Below, piece after piece: positions 57,726 through 64,000 of a stretch of 64,000 nucleotides of DNA. Position numbers and translations under genes: made by a program. Under the pieces are notes generated by a model. That model was not told the DNA's origin, searched no databases, and worked only from the letters and a program-made list of their open reading frames with translations. The stretch comes from Fibrobacter sp. UBA4297. GTDB taxonomy: Bacteria; Fibrobacterota; Fibrobacteria; Fibrobacterales; Fibrobacteraceae. The stretch spans positions 186,001 to 250,000 of the forward strand of contig NZ_DGUZ01000017.1 in the NCBI RefSeq assembly GCF_002394865.1, given 5' to 3'. Numbering within the stretch: position 1 is the stretch's first letter; each line of letters opens with the position of its first letter.

Positions 57726-59076
57726 CGTTTAAGCCGAGTCGTGTGAGTCGGTTGTAAAGGGCCGTGCGGTTCATGCGGAGCCGTTCTGCGGCAAGGCTTA
57801 CGGATCCATCGCAATTTCGGATGGTTGATTTCAAAAATTCTCGTTCTTCGTCGAGCTGCAATTCGCGAAATTCTTCGTAATTGCTTGCTGTGAAAGCTTT
57901 TATCGCGGCGCGATCGACGCTGGTGAGGCTAGTGGAATCGTTGTCGGAACTTTCGTCAATTTGCAAGTCTTCAGCGCGTAAAACGCCTGGGTCGGTGAAG
58001 CAGAGCGCCCGCTGGATGACATTTTCGAGTTCACGGATGTTGCCTGGCCAGTTGTGGTCTTGTAGTTTTTGCAAGGCTTCGGGCGAGAGCGTGTAAGGCT
58101 CGCCTGCAGGCGAGTACTGGCGGATAAAGTAATTTGCTAAATCCTCGATGTCTTCTTTGCGGTCGCGGAGCGGCGAAAGTTGCATCGGAATCACGTTCAG
58201 GCGGTAATAAAGGTCTTCGCGAAAACGCTTTTCGCGGATTTCTTCGCGGAGGTCGCGGTTGGTAGCGGCGATGATGCGCACGTCGATGTGTCGCGTCTTG
58301 TTTGCACCGATGGGGCGGATTTCGTGATTTTGGATGACGCGCAAAAGCTTGACTTGAGCGTGGAGCGGCATGTCGCCGATTTCGTCTAGGAAGATGGCGC
58401 CGCCGTTTGCATCTTCGAAAAGACCGATGCGTTCGTTTTGGGCGCCTGTGAATGCTCCGCGCGTGTGGCCGAAAAGTTCACTTTCGAAAAGTGATTCCGG
58501 AATGGCGCTGCAGTTGACCGTAACGAATTTGTCGTAAACGCAGGCGATAGCTCTTGCGACCAGGTCCTTGCCAACGCCCGATTCGCCTTGGATGAGGACG
58601 GGGCCTGTGTGCAAAATGGCGCGTTCCACGTTCTTGCGGAGGCGCTGCATGGCATCGCTTTTGCCGACGAGGTGCGACATTCTTTCGCGGAAAATGCGCT
58701 TTGCGTTGTAGATTTCCTTGAGCCTCGCAATCTTGCTCATCAAGTGGAGGCGAAGCGCCTCAACAGAGAGAATCGTGTCGTAGAGTTTGCTTGAAACTTC
58801 GCTGTAGCTTTCGGGAGATTCCGCGTAGGCGAGAATCATGGAATCTGGGCTAAAGTCGCGAAGTCTCGAAAGCAGTTCTGCATTTTTTGCAGTGAAAGAA
58901 TCAAGGTCCCAAATGACGATGGGCGCGAGCGGGTTGCGCAAAGCTTCTGCGATTTCGGGCGCCTCGTCGCTTGTGGGTGTGTGGACATCGACGGTGTTAT
59001 CCACAGAAGAAAGGACGTCCAAGATGAACGAGGACGTCGAAGTTTCTTTTGTGAAAAAGTCGATGGAAGGGCGCAC
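57706..59076 (-). CDS. Sigma-54-dependent transcription activator with receiver-like N-terminal domain
   Basis: 456 residues, GTG start, 3 bp after the proC stop. AAA+ domain (about 135-365): GESGVGKD Walker A, ELFGHTRGAFTGA with the sigma-54-contacting GAFTGA loop, GGAIFLDEIGDM Walker B. The C-terminal Fis-type helix-turn-helix (SVSLAAERLRMNRTALYNRL) binds DNA. The N-terminal 125 residues resemble a receiver but lack the acidic pair and the conserved Lys. Activates sigma-54 promoters elsewhere; target not visible. Confidence 0.9.
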   Translation of the reverse strand: MRPSIDFFTKETSTSSFILDVLSSVDNTVDVHTPTSDEAPEIAEALRNPLAPIVIWDLDSFTAKNAELLSRLRDFSPDSMILAYAESPESYSEVSSKLYDTILSVEALRLHLMSKIARLKEIYNAKRIFRERMSHLVGKSDAMQRLRKNVERAILHTGPVLIQGESGVGKDLVARAIACVYDKFVTVNCSAIPESLFESELFGHTRGAFTGAQNERIGLFEDANGGAIFLDEIGDMPLHAQVKLLRVIQNHEIRPIGANKTRHIDVRIIAATNRDLREEIREKRFREDLYYRLNVIPMQLSPLRDRKEDIEDLANYFIRQYSPAGEPYTLSPEALQKLQDHNWPGNIRELENVIQRALCFTDPGVLRAEDLQIDESSDNDSTSLTSVDRAAIKAFTASNYEEFRELQLDEEREFLKSTIRNCDGSVSLAAERLRMNRTALYNRLTRLGLNVKNVQS

Positions 59077-59079
59077 GCT

Positions 59080-59886
59080 TTACTTGCCCAGTTCCTTGCT
59101 GCGGTTCGTGCCGGCGACAACAGCCTTGATAAGCGTGCTGCGGAATGCGCCTTCTTCGAGGGCGTCGATGCCTGCGATTGTCGTGCCTGCCGGAGAGCAA
59201 ACCATAGCGCAGAGGTCGCTCGGGCTCTTGCCAGACTGCTTGACGAGTTCGACGCTGCCTTCGATGGTGCCGAGTGCGAGCTTCAAAGCGACATCGCGGG
59301 TAAGACCAGCCTTTACGCCGCCGCGGGTAAGACCTTCGATGAATTCAAAGACGTAAGCAGGGGCGCTGCCGGAAAGTCCGGTCACGGCGTCGATGAGGGA
59401 TTCTGCAACGCGGCAGGTCACGCCGATGTTGCCAAAGATTTCTTCGGCGAGCTTGAGCGTTTCTTCGGAGACGCCGTCGGTGGCAAGGCCAACGGAGCCC
59501 TTGCCAACAGTGAGCGGCAAGTTCGGCATCACGCGGAGCACCTGGTTCTTTTCACCGAGCACTTCGATGAGGCTCTTGCGGGCGACACCGGCCATGATGC
59601 TGATGAACGTCTTTTCGCTCTTGAGAGCGGATGCTGCAGCCTTCCATTCGGCGGCGACGAGCTTGAAAATCTGCGGCTTGACGCAGAGGAAGGTGACGTT
59701 AGCCTTTTCGATGCCTTCGGCAAAGCTCTTGACGCGGACGCAACCGAGGGCGCTCACGGCTTCGGCAGCCTTGTCGCTCGGGTCAAAGAAGAAAATGTTC
59801 TTGGCATCTGTGCCTGCGTTCAAAAGACCGCGGAGGATGGCTCCGCCCATGTTACCAGTACCGGCAAAGAAAATCGTAGTGTTCAT
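59080..59886 (-). CDS. proC: Pyrroline-5-carboxylate reductase
   Basis: 268 residues. The N-terminal NAD(P) motif FAGTGNMGGAILRGLL, VKPQIFKLV, VMPNLPLTVGKGSVG and the C-terminal DAVTGLSGSAPAYVFEFIEG are diagnostic. Last step of proline synthesis; proB is at 33023. AAGGAAT precedes the ATG. The sigma-54 regulator follows directly. Confidence 0.96.
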   Translation of the reverse strand: MNTTIFFAGTGNMGGAILRGLLNAGTDAKNIFFFDPSDKAAEAVSALGCVRVKSFAEGIEKANVTFLCVKPQIFKLVAAEWKAAASALKSEKTFISIMAGVARKSLIEVLGEKNQVLRVMPNLPLTVGKGSVGLATDGVSEETLKLAEEIFGNIGVTCRVAESLIDAVTGLSGSAPAYVFEFIEGLTRGGVKAGLTRDVALKLALGTIEGSVELVKQSGKSPSDLCAMVCSPAGTTIAGIDALEEGAFRSTLIKAVVAGTNRSKELGK

Positions 59887-59977
59887 TTTTATTCCTTTTT
59901 TTAAACTTTATGGATTGCTTCGTTGCTTTGCAACTCGCAATGACGTTACGATAGTAAACGTAAAAATTTTTCGCTTG

Positions 59978-60100
59978 TAAAAAGGAGATGCCCGTTCGGA
60001 GGCGGGCATGACAAGCGATAAAAAAGGAGATGCCGGAACAAAGTCCGGCATGACAAGCCTATAAAAAGCTGACCCCGGCACGGAGGCCGGGGTGACATGC
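59978..60100. repeat. Three tandem REP-like hairpins at the rho 3' end
   Basis: Three units of about 41 bp: AAGGAGATGCCCG...CGGGCATGACAAGC, AAGGAGATGCCGG...CCGGCATGACAAGC and AGCTGACCCCGG...CCGGGGTGACATGC. The stems differ but stay complementary (compensatory changes). They sit between the rho stop and the proC promoter region. Confidence 0.85.
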
Positions 60101-62167
60101 TTAGACTTTAGGCTTCGAGAGTACGGCGAGGAGTTCTGCGTTTGTCTTGAGCTTGCTCATGAGCTTGAGCAGGTTCTCCATGATGCCTGTTTCTGTCTCG
60201 TTCTGGCTACCGCGTCTGAAGTTCCAGGCGGCATTCTGTTCGAGGAGCGTAAGCAAGCGTTCTTCTTTGCGGGTGCCGGACTTGAACACGTCAATGGCGG
60301 GCCAGATGCGCTTTTCAGCGATGCGGCGGTCCAGCACGAGTTCCATGTTACCGGTTCCCTTGAATTCTTCGAAAATTACTTCGTCCATGCGGCTGCCGGT
60401 TTCAATCAAAGCGGTACCGATGATGGTGAGGGAGCCGTTCTTCTGGACTTCTTCGCTAATTGAGCCATCTTCGTTCTTGACGGTGCGAATCTTGTCTTGA
60501 ATCTTACGGGCAGCACCAAAGAACTTCTTCGGGAACTGCATGGCGTTAGCATCCACACCACCAGACAAAATCTTGCCGGAGTGCGGAATCACAACGTTGT
60601 TTGCACGGGCGAAACGCGTGATGGAGTCAAGCAAAATCACGACATCCTTCTGGCTTTCCACAAGGCGCTTTGCCTTTTCCAAAACCATGTTGGCTACTCG
60701 GGTGTGGTGCTCAGGCGGTTCATCGAATGTCGAGGCTACAACTTCAGCCTTGATGTCGATTCCCTTTTCTGCAGCCTTTTCCTTGATGTCCGTGATGATG
60801 TCGCGCATTTCGGTGACTTCTTCCGGGCGTTCGTCGATGAGGAGCGTGATGAGGATGATTTCAGGATGGTTCTTTGCTATAGCGCGGGTCACGTTCTGCA
60901 AGAGAACGGTCTTACCGGTACGCGGAGGAGCGAGGATGATACTGCGCTGTCCCTTACCGATCGGGGAGAACAAGTCCATGATACGGGTGCTGTATTCCGT
61001 TTCATTCCATTCGAGGTGGATCTTTTCTTCTGGGTGGATCGGCGTTAAATATTCGAATGCCACACGGCGGCGCATTTTGTCCGGTTCTTCGAAGTTTACG
61101 CGGTCAATGCGGCGCATGGAGAAGTACTTATCTTGTTCGCGAGGCGTGCGCACAAGGCCTTCAATCGTATCGCCTATCTTGAGGTTGAATTTACGGATAA
61201 GGTTTTGGCTTACGTAAACGTCGTCGGCGCTAGTTTGGTAGTTCTGATCCGGCATGCGGAGGAACCCGTGGCCTTGCGGTGTCACTTCGAGAACGCCTTC
61301 CGTATAAATGATGTTGCCTTCGTTTTCGAGACTCTGCAAAATGTAGTTGAGGGACTGCTTCCTCATTCTGCGGAAGTCCACTTCCTTTTGCACGGCAAGT
61401 TCCTGGAGTTCGCTCATGGAGAGCTTGCGGAACTTGAGCCAGTTTTCTTTGGCCTTCAAAATGGCTTCGGAACCTGGTGCCGGGAGCGTAGCAGAGTCAT
61501 CGACAAATTCTTCTTGCTGCTGGAAATTGCGGTTGCGGTTGTTCTTGTTGAACTTGTTGTTCTTGTTGAACTTATTGAACTTGCCGTTCTGGTTGTTGAA
61601 GCGGCGGTCATCCTGACCTTCGCCGTTTGGGGCTTGGGCTGCATCGCCTTGAGTCTGGGCTTCGCCTTGCGGTGCGTTTGAATCTGCCTGAGCTTCGCCT
61701 TGAACTTGTCCTTCTGCATTCGGGATGACTTGGGCATCGCCGAAATTTTCATTAACGATGGATGCGTTTTCGATAGCTTCTGTAGATTCAGCCGGCTTGT
61801 AGTTCTGTTCGCCTGTGTAAATCGGTTCTGCTATGGCGTCTATGTTTGAAACGCCATATTGTTCGGCGAGGCGCTTTTCAGCGGCGGCAATGCCGTCAAC
61901 CGGTTGTCTCTTTTCTTGAAATGTCTGCTCGGAATCTGTAGGAACGTCCTGCTCGAATTCGGCTTCTTTATGAACTTTTGTCTTGACCCCTGGTTTTCTG
62001 CCGCGACGCTTGGGCTGGGGTGCGTTGTCGGTGTTTTCTGGAAGCTTGTCGGGCGTTCCCAGATATTCGGGAACCGGGATGCCCGTGCTTTCGGGGTAAA
62101 CGAGATCCGTTAAAGACGGTGTTTGAGTATTTTGTTCTGTATTATGATTCTTAGGTGTTCTGGGCAC
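60101..62167 (-). CDS. rho: Transcription termination factor Rho with long disordered N-terminus
   Basis: 688 residues (E. coli Rho is 419). GTG start at 62167 behind AGGA. The conserved core (about 245-688) includes VLEVTPQGHGFLR in the RNA-binding domain, Walker A PPRTGKTVLL, the Q-loop LIDERPEEVTEM and the R-loop/secondary site region. The first 240 residues are low complexity: an AT-hook-like KRRGRKPG, Gln/Glu/Gly-rich tract and an Asn/Lys/Phe repeat (GKFNKFNKNNKFNKNN). Such insertions are known in Rho of Bacteroidota, where they promote phase separation. Confidence 0.95.
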   Translation of the reverse strand: MPRTPKNHNTEQNTQTPSLTDLVYPESTGIPVPEYLGTPDKLPENTDNAPQPKRRGRKPGVKTKVHKEAEFEQDVPTDSEQTFQEKRQPVDGIAAAEKRLAEQYGVSNIDAIAEPIYTGEQNYKPAESTEAIENASIVNENFGDAQVIPNAEGQVQGEAQADSNAPQGEAQTQGDAAQAPNGEGQDDRRFNNQNGKFNKFNKNNKFNKNNRNRNFQQQEEFVDDSATLPAPGSEAILKAKENWLKFRKLSMSELQELAVQKEVDFRRMRKQSLNYILQSLENEGNIIYTEGVLEVTPQGHGFLRMPDQNYQTSADDVYVSQNLIRKFNLKIGDTIEGLVRTPREQDKYFSMRRIDRVNFEEPDKMRRRVAFEYLTPIHPEEKIHLEWNETEYSTRIMDLFSPIGKGQRSIILAPPRTGKTVLLQNVTRAIAKNHPEIILITLLIDERPEEVTEMRDIITDIKEKAAEKGIDIKAEVVASTFDEPPEHHTRVANMVLEKAKRLVESQKDVVILLDSITRFARANNVVIPHSGKILSGGVDANAMQFPKKFFGAARKIQDKIRTVKNEDGSISEEVQKNGSLTIIGTALIETGSRMDEVIFEEFKGTGNMELVLDRRIAEKRIWPAIDVFKSGTRKEERLLTLLEQNAAWNFRRGSQNETETGIMENLLKLMSKLKTNAELLAVLSKPKV

Positions 62168-62487
62168 GATAGCGTCCTATAATTGATATTTCAAGAAAAT
62201 GAAATAGACTATATAATGAAAAGATAATTAGGGCTAAATGCCCCACAAACTTTATTGATGATTAATATTATGTTCCGAAATTGCGGAACGGGTTAAAAGA
62301 TACATTAAATTTTGTGAAATGTCATAAAAAAAATTTTTTTTTGTGAAAAATATTGCGAGTTCTTAGTTCTTAGTCACTAGTTATTGGTTCTTAGAAAATT
62401 TTTTTTTTGAATCGCTAGTAACTAACGACCAATGACTAACGACCAGTGACTAGTATCTATTAACTAAAAAATGACTATATTTGTGCC
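62168..62487. other. 320-bp divergent intergenic region of rho and folK
   Basis: AT-rich. It holds runs of A and T at 62330-62345 and 62395-62408, then a TAGTTATTGG / CTAACGACCAATGACTA type repeat (about 62355-62470) of the family found at 24794 and 53049. TATATT at 62476-62481 is 6 nt before the folK start. The rho leader is likely long enough for autoregulation, but no specific structure was identified. Confidence 0.55.
62355..62470. repeat. TTAGTCACTAGTTATTGG / CCAATGACTAACGACCAGTGACTAG type repeat
   Basis: Arms of TAGT/ACTA words imperfectly complementary around a T run; partially duplicated on the right as TAACGACCAATGAC and TAACGACCAGTGAC. Confidence 0.6.
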
Positions 62488-62997
62488 GTGGATTCCTTAA
62501 ATAGAGTATATATAGCACTCGGAAGTAATCTTCCTGACCGCTCGGCTCATTTGAAAGCTGGGAGGGACATGCTTCGCCGCATCAGTACCGGGGGCAGGCT
62601 TGAAAGTCCGATTTACGAGACTCCGCCAGTGGGACCGGAGGGGCAGGGACCTTATTTTAACCAGGTCGTGAGCTTCTTATACGATGGCGATCCGACAAGG
62701 CTTCTGTACTATTTAAAAGGCTCCGAGCTAATTCTTGGGCGCAAGGACCGTGGACATTGGAACTCCAGGGAAGTGGACTTGGATTTGCTATTCTTTGGCC
62801 GCGAAGTTTGTTCTGGACGTCCGACAATTCCGCATCCCCAAATTTATAGCCGTCAGTTTGTGCTTGTTCCGTTAAACGATATTGCACCGGACTGGGTGGA
62901 CCCGAAGACGAACAAGTCTGTAAAGGACTTGCTTACGGAATTGCTCTCAAAAGAAGAAAAAATCCCGTTTCGCATCATTGAAGGGGAGGAACCCTGA
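62488..62997 (+). CDS. folK: 2-amino-4-hydroxy-6-hydroxymethyldihydropteridine pyrophosphokinase
   Basis: 169 residues, GTG start at 62488 (no Shine-Dalgarno; TATATT ends 6 nt upstream). Motifs: IALGSNLPDR, SPIYETPPVGPEGQGPYFNQV is visible as ETPPVGPEGQGPYFNQV, DRGHWNSREVDLDLLFF with the Mg-binding Asp pair, and IPHPQIYSRQFVLVPL. It pyrophosphorylates hydroxymethyl-dihydropterin in folate synthesis. The stop overlaps the next start by one base. Confidence 0.95.
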   Translation: MDSLNRVYIALGSNLPDRSAHLKAGRDMLRRISTGGRLESPIYETPPVGPEGQGPYFNQVVSFLYDGDPTRLLYYLKGSELILGRKDRGHWNSREVDLDLLFFGREVCSGRPTIPHPQIYSRQFVLVPLNDIAPDWVDPKTNKSVKDLLTELLSKEEKIPFRIIEGEEP

Positions 62998-63647
62998 TGC
63001 TCGCTGATAAGAATATTCATTTTATGGCGATTGAAGGCGTAATCGGTGTGGGAAAAACCTCGCTTGCCCGTGCCATTTGTGAACGTTGGAACGCAATGTT
63101 TATCGAAGAGAATTTTGCTGAGAATCCGTTTCTCCCGAAGTTCTACGAAAACCGTTCGGCGTATGCATTTCAGACGCAGCTTTTCTTTTTGCTCGACCGA
63201 TTTAAGCAACTCCAGAATTCGGCGTTGCAGAGCGATTTATTCCACGATTTGCTGGTGAGTGACTACACATTCGACAAAGATCGTATCTTTGCCTCGCAGA
63301 ACCTCACCGAAAATGAACTTACAATGTATGACCAGGTGTCGAACGCTCTGAACCACGATATCCGCAAGCCTGATTACGTTGTCTACTTGCAGGCAAGCGT
63401 CTCGACACTTTTGAAACGCATCAGGGGCCGTGGCCGCGCGATGGAAAAGACCATTGACGGCAATTACCTGAGCGACTTGCAGGACCGTTACGACCATCAT
63501 TTTTGGCATTATCCTGACGCTCCTGTCTTGATTATCAATACAGACAATATTGATTTTGTCCATAACGAAAGCCATTTGCAGATGGTGTTGAACGCGATTG
63601 CGTCCTGCCCAAGTCAAACGACTTACTTTGTTCCAGAAGGTAACTAA
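62997..63647 (+). CDS. Deoxynucleoside kinase family protein
   Basis: 216 residues. P-loop EGVIGVGKTSLA (about 13-24), FLLDRFKQL, the DYTFDKDRIFA (DRS-like) motif, YLQASVSTLLKRIRGRGRAME with the lid arginines. Phosphorylates deoxynucleosides for salvage. It overlaps folK by one base and panC follows 2 bp after its stop, an arrangement (folK-dNK-panC) common in FCB bacteria. Confidence 0.9.
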   Translation: MLADKNIHFMAIEGVIGVGKTSLARAICERWNAMFIEENFAENPFLPKFYENRSAYAFQTQLFFLLDRFKQLQNSALQSDLFHDLLVSDYTFDKDRIFASQNLTENELTMYDQVSNALNHDIRKPDYVVYLQASVSTLLKRIRGRGRAMEKTIDGNYLSDLQDRYDHHFWHYPDAPVLIINTDNIDFVHNESHLQMVLNAIASCPSQTTYFVPEGN

Positions 63648-63649
63648 TC

Positions 63650-64000
63650 ATGCAGATAATTAAGTCTATTGATTCCCTACGTCAAACGCTTGCTCCTCTT
63701 GCGAAGGAAGGGAAAAGAATCGGTCTCGTTCCAACGATGGGGGCACTCCATGAAGGTCATGGCGCTCTTATCAAGGCATCCGTGAGCGAGTGCGATGTGA
63801 CTGTGGTGAGCGTGTTCTTGAACCCAATCCAGTTCGGAAAGAACGAAGATCTGGACAAGTATCCGAAACGCTTGGAAGCCGATGCCAAGCTTGCAGAATC
63901 CATTGGCGCCGATTATGTTTTTGCTCCGTCTGTTGTTGAAATGTACCCTGATGGCGACCCGATGACGCTTGTCCGTGATGAAGCTCTCGAAGGCATGTAC
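63650..64000 (+). CDS. panC: Pantothenate synthetase (partial)
   Basis: 117 residues are visible before the window ends. The HIGH-like LVPTMGALHEGHGALI and NPIQFGKNEDLDKYPKRLE motifs identify it. It condenses pantoate with beta-alanine using ATP. Last visible gene of the folK operon; the 3' part is outside the window. Confidence 0.95.
   Translation, partial: MQIIKSIDSLRQTLAPLAKEGKRIGLVPTMGALHEGHGALIKASVSECDVTVVSVFLNPIQFGKNEDLDKYPKRLEADAKLAESIGADYVFAPSVVEMYPDGDPMTLVRDEALEGMY

Noticed and set aside
1..64000. tRNA or rRNA genes
   Set aside because: Intergenic regions were read for cloverleaf-like GTTCRANNC and CCA-end signals and none was convincing.

Overview
The window reads as chromosome of a Fibrobacter species (FCB group, Gram-negative, fibre-degrading). 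The main clues are a protein built around the Fibrobacter succinogenes major paralogous (FISUMP) domain at 14511-15146, several lipoproteins with long poly-serine linkers typical of Fibrobacter, a family 8 glycoside hydrolase, a complete Tol-Pal envelope cluster, and a Rho factor with a long disordered N-terminus like those of the related Bacteroidota. No rRNA, tRNA, insertion sequence, prophage or CRISPR array was seen. Genes are mostly dense and on both strands, and many intergenic gaps hold short palindromic repeats.

Layout. 1-2.6 kb: tail of an unidentified gene, a duplicated fragment of that tail, a LysM-like lipoprotein, ribosomal protein L31 type B and a lipoprotein. 2.6-6.2 kb: a minus-strand cluster of a radical SAM/SPASM enzyme and three lipoproteins sharing a signal-peptide motif and YG motifs, a likely but uncharacterised peptide-modification system. 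6.4-12.7 kb: a membrane glycosyltransferase-like protein fused to an NPCBM domain, a GT28-like glycosyltransferase, a hypothetical protein, a tyrosine phosphatase and purC. 12.9-18.4 kb: small envelope proteins, the FISUMP protein, a GntR-type regulator with two winged helices and a LacI-type sensor domain, a cytoplasmic GH8 oligoxylanase and a broken ORF6N gene. 18.4-22 kb: standalone rpsD with a leader that can fold as a pseudoknot, a secreted endonuclease I, and folC, preceded by a decayed copy of its own 5' end and a regular array of TACGTA sites.

22-29.8 kb: a lipoprotein, then tolQ-tolR-tolA-tolB-pal-cpoB, murA and an RDD membrane protein. 29.8-38.2 kb: rapA, proB, scpB-mutS and an HD-type hydrolase. 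38.3-47 kb: an Rpn-type nuclease, a RidA protein, a three-part MFS/acyltransferase/acyl-ACP synthetase fusion, an NSS transporter with its 34-residue small subunit, and a diguanylate cyclase. 47-54.3 kb: radA, a secreted pentapeptide-repeat protein, a geranylgeranyl-reductase-like flavoprotein, sufE, tsaE and nspC. 54.4-64 kb: an ABC importer pair (FecCD type) with a TraB/GumN lipoprotein, a sigma-54 activator behind proC, rho, and the folK-deoxynucleoside kinase-panC operon, which runs off the window.

Functionally, most of the window serves envelope biogenesis (Tol-Pal, MurA, phospholipid acyl recycling, surface lipoproteins), amino acid, folate and pantothenate synthesis, and DNA or RNA housekeeping (MutS, RadA, ScpB, RapA, Rho). 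The less explained parts are the radical SAM/lipoprotein cluster, the TACGTA array upstream of folC and the rpsD leader.
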